From assembly GCA_051201585.1 (NCBI GenBank), contig CP179198.1, forward strand, positions 2,480,001 through 2,544,000: DNA of 64,000 nucleotides, written 5' to 3'. Source of the DNA: UBA868 sp016776875 (GTDB lineage: Bacteria > Pseudomonadota > Gammaproteobacteria > Arenicellales > UBA868). The stretch's first letter is position 1; each line of letters starts with the position of its first letter. A program made the translations under genes and the position numbers. This document shows positions 57,414-64,000 of this stretch, in pieces. The notes below the pieces were generated by a model. That model worked only from the letters and a program-made list of their open reading frames with translations. It ran no database searches and was not told the origin of the DNA.

Positions 57414-59366
57414 CTATTCACCCATACCCATGTCAATATAACCGGTCGGGCAAACATCGGCACAAATATGGCATCCAATACATTTAGAGTAGTCAGTATC
57501 AACATAGCGACCGGTCGTATACTGATCTTTTGAGACCTTAAAAACGGCATCCTGCGGGCAAAAAATAATGCAATTGTCGCACTCAAAGCAAAGGCCGCAA
57601 CTCATACATCGCTCAGCCTCGGATTTAGCTGCATCATCAATTAAGCCGTGATGTCGCTCCTCAAAGTGACCCAGCACTTCTTCTGAGTTCGGTACAGTCG
57701 TTGCCCGCATATTGCGCGGGGTCTCTTCAAAATGCCCAAGAAATAAACCGTCAGACGGGATAATCTCATGAGCAGAACGGTCTTCGTAGTTATGGACTGC
57801 AAAATCTGCCTCCGCGGTACCCCAAGTCTCGCTATGATCATACGCTCCGGGCGCAAGAGACTGCTCGTTAAGTTTGGCCAGCAGGTCAAAATGATGGACA
57901 TCTACTTTAGGTCGTCGACCCGGCGCTTCATCTTTTAAATAGTGATCCACACTCTTCGCTGCAATCGTTGCCTGCCCGATCGCCGTCGTCAACAGATGGG
58001 GCCGCACAATGTCCCCAGCCACAAAATGACCCTCTCGGTCAGGGACCTGGAAAAAATGATCCGCATCAATAAGTTGCCGCTCGTTCCCCATCTCCTCAAT
58101 GCCTGAAAGGTCTCCTGCCTGCCCGATCGCTGACACAATTAAATCGGCTTCCACCTCAAACTCGGTGCCCTCCACCGGCATCGGTACGCCTTTATCGTTA
58201 AATTGACACTTCGCGAGCCGAAGCGCTGTCGCTCGACCATGCTCGTTGCGAACAAGACCAATCGGCAGGACACCGTTAATAATCGTCACGCCCTCAGTCA
58301 ACGCATCATCGACTTCTTCTTCGGTTGCTGTCATGTCTGGACGCTCAAATAGCGCCGTGAGGGTGACCTGCGCACCCTGTCGAGCCGCAACCATGGCAGA
58401 GTCATGAGCCGCATAGCCGCCAATCACTTCTTCCGGCCGGTCTTTATCGCTAATTTTGTCGATCTTTCCTAACCGGCGGGCAACTGACACCACGTCAATA
58501 GACGTATCACCACCGCCGATACAAACAACGCGCTCCGCCGTCACTTTCATCGAGCCTTTGTTGAACGCATCGAGGAACGAAACACCCGAGACACAGTTTG
58601 GCGTATCTTCCCAACCTTCAATCGGTAAATCACGGCCACTCTGGCACCCAACCGCCCAGAGAATCGCATCAAATTCAGACTCGAGTTCAGCAATCGATAT
58701 ATCGGTGCCGACCCGTACTCCGAAACGGACCTCAATATCGCCTAGCTCTAAAATTCGATCAATCTCACGATCCAATCGCTCTCGTGGCGTACGGTATCCC
58801 GGAATACCATAGCGAAACATACCGCCCAGTTTTTGCTGCGATTCAAAAATGGTTGATGCGTAACCCAATCGGCGAAGTTGATAAGCACCAGCAAGGCCAG
58901 CCGGTCCTCCGCCAATGATTGCCACGCGTTTATCACAAACTTTTGGCGCTGCCTCAAACCGAAACCCCTCCGTAAATGCGGTATCACCAATAAATTGCTC
59001 AACAGAGTTGATGCCCACAAAGTCATCAACGTTATTACGGTTACAACCGCTCTCACAGGGCGCAGGGCAGACTCGACCCATCATCGCCGGGAAGGGATTT
59101 GCGTCAGTCGCTCGCCGAAAAGCATACTCCTGCCAGGTCATTCCCTCAGGCGGACGCTCCATGCCGCGAACAATTTGTAGCCAGCCGCGAATATCTTCCC
59201 CAGAGGGGCAACTGCCCTGACAGGGAGGCGTTCTGTGAACATAAGTCGGACACTTGTGCGAATTATCCTCATTAAATATTTGTTTTTTAAAGTCCTGCCA
59301 CTGACTGTCTCCCTCTTCGTATTTTCGGAAGGTCAGTTTCTGCGCTTGTTCTTCGGAGGCTGCCAT
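57414..59366 (-). CDS. dsrL: DsrL, NAD(P)H:acceptor oxidoreductase
   Basis: 650 residues from ATG 59366 (ATG 59387 is possible). N-terminal cysteines CPTYVHRTPPCQGSCPSGED and CPAPCESGCNR; FAD site AIIGGGPAGLAGAYQLRRLG; NAD(P) site VCIGGGDTSIDVVSVARRLG; C-terminal ferredoxin CMSCGLCFECDNCIIFCPQD plus CIGCHICADVCPTGYIDMGM. It takes electrons from DsrAB-linked sulfur oxidation to NAD+. Its presence marks the oxidative direction. Lies 44 bp after dsrK. Confidence 0.95.
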   Translation of the reverse strand: MAASEEQAQKLTFRKYEEGDSQWQDFKKQIFNEDNSHKCPTYVHRTPPCQGSCPSGEDIRGWLQIVRGMERPPEGMTWQEYAFRRATDANPFPAMMGRVCPAPCESGCNRNNVDDFVGINSVEQFIGDTAFTEGFRFEAAPKVCDKRVAIIGGGPAGLAGAYQLRRLGYASTIFESQQKLGGMFRYGIPGYRTPRERLDREIDRILELGDIEVRFGVRVGTDISIAELESEFDAILWAVGCQSGRDLPIEGWEDTPNCVSGVSFLDAFNKGSMKVTAERVVCIGGGDTSIDVVSVARRLGKIDKISDKDRPEEVIGGYAAHDSAMVAARQGAQVTLTALFERPDMTATEEEVDDALTEGVTIINGVLPIGLVRNEHGRATALRLAKCQFNDKGVPMPVEGTEFEVEADLIVSAIGQAGDLSGIEEMGNERQLIDADHFFQVPDREGHFVAGDIVRPHLLTTAIGQATIAAKSVDHYLKDEAPGRRPKVDVHHFDLLAKLNEQSLAPGAYDHSETWGTAEADFAVHNYEDRSAHEIIPSDGLFLGHFEETPRNMRATTVPNSEEVLGHFEERHHGLIDDAAKSEAERCMSCGLCFECDNCIIFCPQDAVFKVSKDQYTTGRYVDTDYSKCIGCHICADVCPTGYIDMGMGE

Positions 59367-59410
59367 CGCCGTTCCTCTCCTTTTCATATCAGCCGCGGCT
59401 TGCGGCTTTC

Positions 59411-60907
59411 TTAATGGTCGCTATTAAATACGAGTGCATCACCAATTAATTGGTGAACACTAATAATCATGTCCATGCCCATTCCGTAATGGGGTAAGAC
59501 TTTCGAAAACTGGCTTTTGCATATCGCGCAAATCGCCGCCATATGCGTCACGCCATGAGATTCAATCACCTGTTGGAGCGCTTGCGCGCGCGGTAACGCA
59601 CCCTTCACACGAAGCTCAATCAGATCATCCGTCAGCAAACCCCCGCCGCCGCCGCAACAGAACGTGTGCTCGTGGATCGTATCGGGTGCCATGTCTACAA
59701 AATGATTACATGCTGATCGAATCAGATTCCGGGGAATCGTAAACTGGCCTCCTGGCGTTGAGCCGAGGCGAGAGCCCCGAGACACATTACAAGAGTCATG
59801 AAAAGTAACGACTTTATCGTCGTTGGCCTCAGGATCGATTTTCAAACCCCCACTTGCAAGAAGGTCATTAGTGAATTCACAAATGTGTTGGGGCACTGGG
59901 TAGGCAGGATCTAAAAAATCGAAAGGCCCTATAAGCGTATTCCAAAAACTGTAGGCCACCCGCCACGCGTGCCCGCATTCCCCGACCACAATTCGTTTGA
60001 CACCAAGATCCAGCGCTGCCTGCCGAATCCGCTCGGCAACTTTTTGCATATTCTCGTAGTTGCCAATGAAAATCCCGAAATTAGCCGCTTCAGAAGCATA
60101 GGAGCTGAGTGTCCAGCTTATTCCTGCCTGATGAAAAACTTTTGCATAGCCAATCAATCCATCCACATGGGGTTCAGCAAAGAAATCTGCCGAGGGCGTA
60201 ACAAGCAGGACATCGACGCCTTTCTGGTCAAGCGGAAACTTAACGGGGACGTTAATATCTTCTTCAACTTCTTCTTCAAGGCCTTCAAGCGTATCCGCTA
60301 GAGCAGGCTCTGGCAGGCCAAGATTGTTTCCTATCTTATGAACCTTGCCAATGATTTCGTTGGAATATTTCTGACCCACGCCAATTGTCGCAAGAATCTC
60401 ACGTCCCGCCATCGTGATCTCAGCTGTATCGATACCATAGGGACAGTAAACTGAACAACGTCGACATTCCGAACACTGATGGTAGTAGCTATACCAGTCG
60501 TTGATCACATCCTCAGACAGTTCTACCGCACCGACCAGTTTGGGGAACCACTTACCGGCAAGCGTAAAATAACGACGATAAACCTTTCGCATCAGATCCT
60601 GTCGGGCAACTGGCATATTCTTGGGATCACCCGTGCCCAAATAATAATGACACTTATCAGTACATGCCCCACACTTGACGCAGGAATCCATGAAAACCTG
60701 GAGCGAGCGGTAGCGGCCCAGCAAATCACCCATCTTCTCCAGCGCAACTTCCTGCCAGTTGTCGACTAATTCACCCGGGAATCCAAGTGGCTCCTGATGC
60801 GCAGGCTTTGCGACAAAAGGCTTGCTATGCGCCATCGCATCACGCTGCACTGCTGGCGTACTCAACCAATCCTTCAGTGCAGGCGTTTCAAATTCTATTT
60901 TTGCCAT
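59411..60907 (-). CDS. dsrK: DsrK, HdrD-like iron-sulfur catalytic subunit
   Basis: 498 residues from ATG 60907 (GAGGTGAGGG upstream); the frame to 61036 would overlap dsrM and is not used. Two [4Fe-4S] motifs CVKCGACTDKCHYY and CSECRRCSVYCPYG, and the CCG-type domain with HTFCCGGGGGLLTDDLIELR binding the non-cubane cluster. It exchanges electrons with the DsrC trisulfide on the cytoplasmic side. Starts 19 bp after dsrM. Confidence 0.94.
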   Translation of the reverse strand: MAKIEFETPALKDWLSTPAVQRDAMAHSKPFVAKPAHQEPLGFPGELVDNWQEVALEKMGDLLGRYRSLQVFMDSCVKCGACTDKCHYYLGTGDPKNMPVARQDLMRKVYRRYFTLAGKWFPKLVGAVELSEDVINDWYSYYHQCSECRRCSVYCPYGIDTAEITMAGREILATIGVGQKYSNEIIGKVHKIGNNLGLPEPALADTLEGLEEEVEEDINVPVKFPLDQKGVDVLLVTPSADFFAEPHVDGLIGYAKVFHQAGISWTLSSYASEAANFGIFIGNYENMQKVAERIRQAALDLGVKRIVVGECGHAWRVAYSFWNTLIGPFDFLDPAYPVPQHICEFTNDLLASGGLKIDPEANDDKVVTFHDSCNVSRGSRLGSTPGGQFTIPRNLIRSACNHFVDMAPDTIHEHTFCCGGGGGLLTDDLIELRVKGALPRAQALQQVIESHGVTHMAAICAICKSQFSKVLPHYGMGMDMIISVHQLIGDALVFNSDH

Positions 60908-60926
60908 CGTGCGAGAGCCCTCACCT

Positions 60927-61664
60927 CTATTCGCTACCTGACCGCGGTGGATCATTCGCCCATGGCGCGACATGCCGATGCTCTCGAGGCGTATCGCGCA
61001 TATTTCGAGTCGGACTAAAGAAGATCCCGGGCGCATGCAACAGTTTGCTGAATGGAAAAATCAGCATGAGCACCAAAACAAAAGACAAGTGCAGAATTAA
61101 AAGTCCATCAGATGGCAACGGCTGCCAATCGAAACGCATAAGGCCAAGTGCAAACGCTTTGACAGACACGATATCGGTATGTTGACCATACTTCATCGCA
61201 AGACCCGATCCTGCAATAGCCAGTAATAGCGCGAGCATCAGATGGTCAGACGGCGCACTGATATAACGAATTCGATCTACCATGAGTCGGCGTAACCAAA
61301 GTCCAGCAAGGCCGACAAACATCGCAATTCCGGCATAGACACCCGCCCACTGAATCAAAATTACCCAAGACCATACCGGCTCTGTAAAGTAGCGTAAGTG
61401 GCGCATGAGCGCGACAAGCATTCCAAAATGGAATAGCCATCCAAACAGCCAACTCCATTTACTCCCTTTAAAAAGACTTTCAAAGAACACCACTTCTCGG
61501 AACATCCGAGCGCAGACCCCCGTTCTGGTGGTCGGGGCGGGGGTCGTGGGAATCACCAGCGGGGCTGGCGTGCGCGCGTATCGCAAAATCCTCTCCCCCA
61601 AGCCGACAAGAAATATTACCGTTGCCAGGTAGAAAAGGATTGCAAAAATTGATCCTAGAAGCAC
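60927..61664 (-). CDS. dsrM: DsrM, NarI-like membrane cytochrome b
   Basis: 245 residues. Helices: IFAILFYLATVIFLVGLGER, SWLFGWLFHFGMLVALMRHL (haem His), WAGVYAGIAMFVGLAGLWLR, LMLALLLAIAGSGLAMKYGQ and LLILHLSFVLVLMLIFPFSK (haem His). Ends with a charged tail. Couples DsrK to quinone. It lies 95 bp after dsrC, a space that could hold a promoter, though none is clear. Confidence 0.92.
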   Translation of the reverse strand: MLLGSIFAILFYLATVIFLVGLGERILRYARTPAPLVIPTTPAPTTRTGVCARMFREVVFFESLFKGSKWSWLFGWLFHFGMLVALMRHLRYFTEPVWSWVILIQWAGVYAGIAMFVGLAGLWLRRLMVDRIRYISAPSDHLMLALLLAIAGSGLAMKYGQHTDIVSVKAFALGLMRFDWQPLPSDGLLILHLSFVLVLMLIFPFSKLLHAPGIFFSPTRNMRDTPREHRHVAPWANDPPRSGSE

Positions 61665-61759
61665 AAGCGTAGCGTTGCCGGTTCGAGATAATGAGCGCGA
61701 TGTTGAACTAACGCATTGCTCTAATACTGAGCATAAAACTCAATTACTCAAAAACGGTA

Positions 61760-62092
61760 TCAGACGCAGCCTGTTGGCTTTGGAAGACCGGCATACTTAC
61801 AAGCTTGCTTGGCGGGTCCATAAGGGAACAATTCGTATAAGTACTTGCTGTTTCCTTTATCTTTACCGAGTTTTTTGCCAATTGCTTTGGTCAAGACCCG
61901 AACCGCCGGGGCAATCTGATATTCGTCATAATACTCACGCAAAAAGTTAATGACTTCCCAGTGATTTTCATCCAAATCACAATCATCTTCCTTCGCCATA
62001 TAAGCCGCCACATCAGCGTTCCACTCGCTCAAATCAGCGAGATAACCCTCTTCATCGACTTCATACGTTCTGCCGTCTAATTCAAATGCCAT
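61760..62092 (-). CDS. dsrC: DsrC, sulfur carrier protein
   Basis: 110 residues. FELDGRTYEVDEEGYLADLS, then the C-terminal arm KQACKYAGLPKPTGCV with both redox Cys, one near the end and one ten residues before, as needed for the trisulfide intermediate. It takes sulfur from DsrEFH, delivers it to DsrAB and is read by DsrK. It follows dsrH by 32 bp. Confidence 0.97.
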   Translation of the reverse strand: MAFELDGRTYEVDEEGYLADLSEWNADVAAYMAKEDDCDLDENHWEVINFLREYYDEYQIAPAVRVLTKAIGKKLGKDKGNSKYLYELFPYGPAKQACKYAGLPKPTGCV

Positions 62093-62124
62093 TTTCGAAC
62101 TCCTCTTTTGATGCTAAGTAAAAA

Positions 62125-62427
62125 CTAAAGCCAGCTCTGAACCTTATCGTTCACAGTTGCTAGCTCAACAAATCCATCGTAACCCGTCACTTTGATGCCG
62201 GAGACCAGACGATCTTCTGAAATCCCGCGGGCCTTTAGATCTGGACCCAGCGCGTAGATTGTCACGTTATTTAACGCTTCCGCGATCATGTCAGAGTGAA
62301 TACTTCCCGATAACGCACCATAAACGCCATCCTCAATCAATAATAGATCACTCCCTTGCTTTGCCAGCGAGAGGCAAGTCCTGAGACTTGAAGAATCATG
62401 CGGAGATTTGTTCACAGTGTGTAGCAT
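62125..62427 (-). CDS. dsrH: DsrH, sulfur-transfer subunit
   Basis: 100 residues, TusB/DsrH family: MLHTVNKSPHDSSSLRTCLS, DLLLIEDGVYGAL and IYALGPDLKARGI. A Cys near residue 18 may be the conserved one. Part of the DsrE2F2H2 hexamer. It is 16 bp after dsrF. Confidence 0.93.
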   Translation of the reverse strand: MLHTVNKSPHDSSSLRTCLSLAKQGSDLLLIEDGVYGALSGSIHSDMIAEALNNVTIYALGPDLKARGISEDRLVSGIKVTGYDGFVELATVNDKVQSWL

Positions 62428-62443
62428 CAGTTAAATCCTCGCA

Positions 62444-62857
62444 TCAGAAATTCAAGATCACATCTTGCGCTTCGAGCAAATCCGAGAGTTGTGCCCGACT
62501 CACAATATGAATAGATTTTTTTTCAGCCCAGTCGTCGTCTTCATCTTCCCAGGTCAAGGGCATCAGATCATCTTCGTTGAGTCCGCGCTCTTCCAGAGAC
62601 TCGCGCTCAACATAAAGACGATTAACTTCATAATCTCCCAGCGCTCGATAAGTCGGCGAGAAGTTTTTCATATCAGAATCAACTGTGTCCTGACCCTGCT
62701 TAAGCTGAAAAACGCCGTCACCAATAAAAGCCATGCTGACCTCTTGCTCAAATGCGGCACCAATGAGTACCACCTCAAGACCTTCAAGCGCATAAACCGT
62801 GCCATAGGGTGCATGACGGTTGACGTACATAAATTTTTTCGTTTCGCTCATCGTCAA
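62444..62857 (-). CDS. dsrF: DsrF, sulfur-transfer subunit
   Basis: 137 residues, TusC/DsrF family: FMYVNRHAPYGTVYALEGLE, VVLIGAAFEQEVSMAFIGDG and SPTYRALGDYEVNRLYVERE. No Cys is seen, as in DsrF of other sulfur oxidisers. It is 5 bp after dsrE, consistent with subunits of one hexamer. Confidence 0.94.
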   Translation of the reverse strand: MTMSETKKFMYVNRHAPYGTVYALEGLEVVLIGAAFEQEVSMAFIGDGVFQLKQGQDTVDSDMKNFSPTYRALGDYEVNRLYVERESLEERGLNEDDLMPLTWEDEDDDWAEKKSIHIVSRAQLSDLLEAQDVILNF

Positions 62858-62862
62858 ATCCG

Positions 62863-63255
62863 CTAATCGCCGAAAACCAAAACACGATCTGACTGAATAC
62901 CTGCTTCAATCAGTTGACCCAGTCCGGAGATTCGGAAACCCGGTGCAATGTTGTCGGCATCTTTACCATTTCGCTTAGCCTCATCGGCATCCAAAATACC
63001 TCGACGCTGCGCGGCGGCCACACAGAGCACGAGATCAAGATCGTGTTCGGCCGCCAATGCACTCCAGCGATTGACAATATTCCGGTCATCCTGAGGCGGT
63101 GTCGTCATGCGCGTGCCATTATTAACGCCATCGTGATAAAAAAACACGCGAAAGACCTCATGCCCTGCTTTTAACGCCGCATCGATAAAGTGATACGCCG
63201 TATCGGCCGCCTGATGCGTATACGGTCCCTCATTGACCATCACCGAAAACTTCAT
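62863..63255 (-). CDS. dsrE: DsrE, sulfur-transfer subunit
   Basis: 130 residues, TusD/DsrE family: FSVMVNEGPYTHQAADTAYH, FFYHDGVNNGTRMTTPPQDD and the active Cys in DLVLCVAAAQRRGI (about 78). It receives sulfane sulfur and passes it to DsrC. It is 9 bp after dsrB. Confidence 0.95.
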   Translation of the reverse strand: MKFSVMVNEGPYTHQAADTAYHFIDAALKAGHEVFRVFFYHDGVNNGTRMTTPPQDDRNIVNRWSALAAEHDLDLVLCVAAAQRRGILDADEAKRNGKDADNIAPGFRISGLGQLIEAGIQSDRVLVFGD

Positions 63256-63264
63256 CTGGCGTCC

Positions 63265-64000
63265 CTAGAAACGAATGTGGGTTGACGCATTAAGGCTTTT
63301 TCTCGCGCCGCGCCAGTTATCAATATGGAACTTGGTGAACGGCAGCCCAGTCGCCTCAAAAAATCGGGGCCAACCGATACGATCAATCCAGTCATTAATT
63401 CGCTCCCAATCCCGCGCATCCTCTTTGTACGCCTGCAATATCCGCTTCACAATCGCTGTCGCCTCCGGCCATCGTGGCGGATTGTTGGGAACCCCTGATG
63501 CCACTAATTTTTGAAAACTAGGCTTACTCCGGGCATTCGAATGATTGCCGCCCACCCAAATCGCAAGCTTGGTGTGCTCCGGGTCGTTAATCTGCATGGG
63601 GGGACATGGGGGATAGCACGCACCACAGCAGATGCACTTCTTCTCATCCACCTCAAGCGTTGGCTTTCCATTGACCTGTGCAGGTCGAATAGCCGCTACG
63701 GGGCAGCGGGCCACAACTGATGGTCGCTCACAAACGTTAGCAACGAGGTCGTGATTGATCTTTGGCGGTTTGGTGTGCTGAACATTTATCGCAATATCAC
63801 CTTGTCCCCCGCAGTTAATCTGACAGCATGAAGTCGTGATGTGGACGCGGTTTGGCATATCACAATTTTTGAACTCGTCGATCAACTCATCCATCATTGC
63901 TTTAACGACGCCAGACGCGTCCGTTCCTGGTATATCACAGTGCAACCATCCCTGGGTATGGGAAATCATTGCGACAGAGTTAGCAGTGCCGCCAACAACA
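63265..64000 (-). CDS. dsrB: DsrB, dissimilatory (reverse) sulfite reductase beta subunit, partial 5' end
   Basis: The open frame continues past the internal ATG at 63969 to the window edge (VVGGTANSVAMISHTQGWLH), so the start is outside. Siroheme/[4Fe-4S] motif TSCCQINCGGQGDIAINVQH and the ferredoxin site KKCICCGACYPPCPPMQIND are present. The visible part is about 245 of the roughly 355 residues. It oxidises sulfide bound in DsrAB to sulfite. The C-terminus is complete. Confidence 0.97.
   Translation of the reverse strand, partial: VVGGTANSVAMISHTQGWLHCDIPGTDASGVVKAMMDELIDEFKNCDMPNRVHITTSCCQINCGGQGDIAINVQHTKPPKINHDLVANVCERPSVVARCPVAAIRPAQVNGKPTLEVDEKKCICCGACYPPCPPMQINDPEHTKLAIWVGGNHSNARSKPSFQKLVASGVPNNPPRWPEATAIVKRILQAYKEDARDWERINDWIDRIGWPRFFEATGLPFTKFHIDNWRGARKSLNASTHIRF

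Noticed and set aside
60908..61036. Longer N-terminus for DsrK
   Set aside because: It overlaps the end of dsrM, and ATG 60907 has a good ribosome site.
1..64000. CRISPR array, tRNA/rRNA genes, insertion sequences, prophage
   Set aside because: No regularly spaced repeats, cloverleaf-like stretches, transposase or phage genes were seen by reading; no search could be run.

Overview
The window comes from a sulfur-oxidising gammaproteobacterium. The right 11 kb is a reverse-type dsr operon, dsrB(partial)-E-F-H-C-M-K-L-J-O-P-N-R. It carries the oxidation-specific genes dsrEFH and dsrL and is read right to left. A separate aprM-aprB-aprA operon encodes membrane-anchored APS reductase. Around these lie gammaproteobacterial housekeeping blocks (tldD/pmbA, hisDCBHAFI-tatABC, ibaG-murA, kdsD-lptCAB-rpoN-ptsN, ptsHI). 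I cannot place the organism more finely from sequence alone.

Layout. (1) 1-16.6 kb is an AT-richer surface-glycan locus, almost all on the minus strand: SpsF-like nucleotidyltransferase (cut by the window edge), NodU-type carbamoyltransferase, DUF4910 aminopeptidase-like protein, NeuB-type synthase, PseG-like hydrolase, DegT aminotransferase, GT-B-like glycosyltransferase, KdnB-like iron alcohol dehydrogenase, NeuA-type CMP-sugar synthetase (the only plus-strand gene, with its own promoter), WbaP-type initiating transferase, GT2, Gfo/Idh oxidoreductase, NAD-dependent epimerase and FkbM methyltransferase. Together they suggest a CMP-activated keto-sugar acid that is amino- and carbamoyl-decorated. 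(2) 16.8-22.7 kb holds two tandem CNNM/CorC membrane proteins and pmbA/tldD. (3) 23.0-26.2 kb is aprMBA with a strong terminator. (4) 26.3-29.9 kb is a TPR protein, a PP2C phosphatase, a small Ser/Thr kinase and a GNAT. (5) 29.9-37.3 kb is tatABC and a his operon lacking hisG and hisE. (6) 37.4-43.3 kb is murA, grxD, ibaG, mlaC, an RND/MMPL exporter and a DUF72 protein. (7) 43.4-51.3 kb, plus strand, is kdsD-lptC-lptA(SH3 fusion)-lptB-rpoN-ptsN, then ptsH-ptsI and a small S24-domain protein. (8) 51.3-53.1 kb is a NarL/NarX-like two-component pair, next to the dsr operon.

How the genes work together: Dsr oxidises stored or periplasmic sulfur to sulfite in the cytoplasm. DsrEFH and DsrC relay the sulfur, and DsrMKJOP exchanges electrons with the quinone pool and periplasm. 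AprMBA then oxidises sulfite to APS. TatABC would export the Tat-type protein DsrO. The Lpt/Kds/MurA/Mla genes build the envelope that carries the glycan.

A striking feature is that eight genes are split by single-base frameshifts (nine sites). Eight of the nine sites sit on an AGCT tetranucleotide. Removing one base at each insertion-type site restores conserved protein sequence, so most of these genes are probably intact in the organism and the defects are consensus errors. The affected genes include rpoN and tatC. I saw no tRNA, rRNA, CRISPR array, insertion sequence or phage gene.
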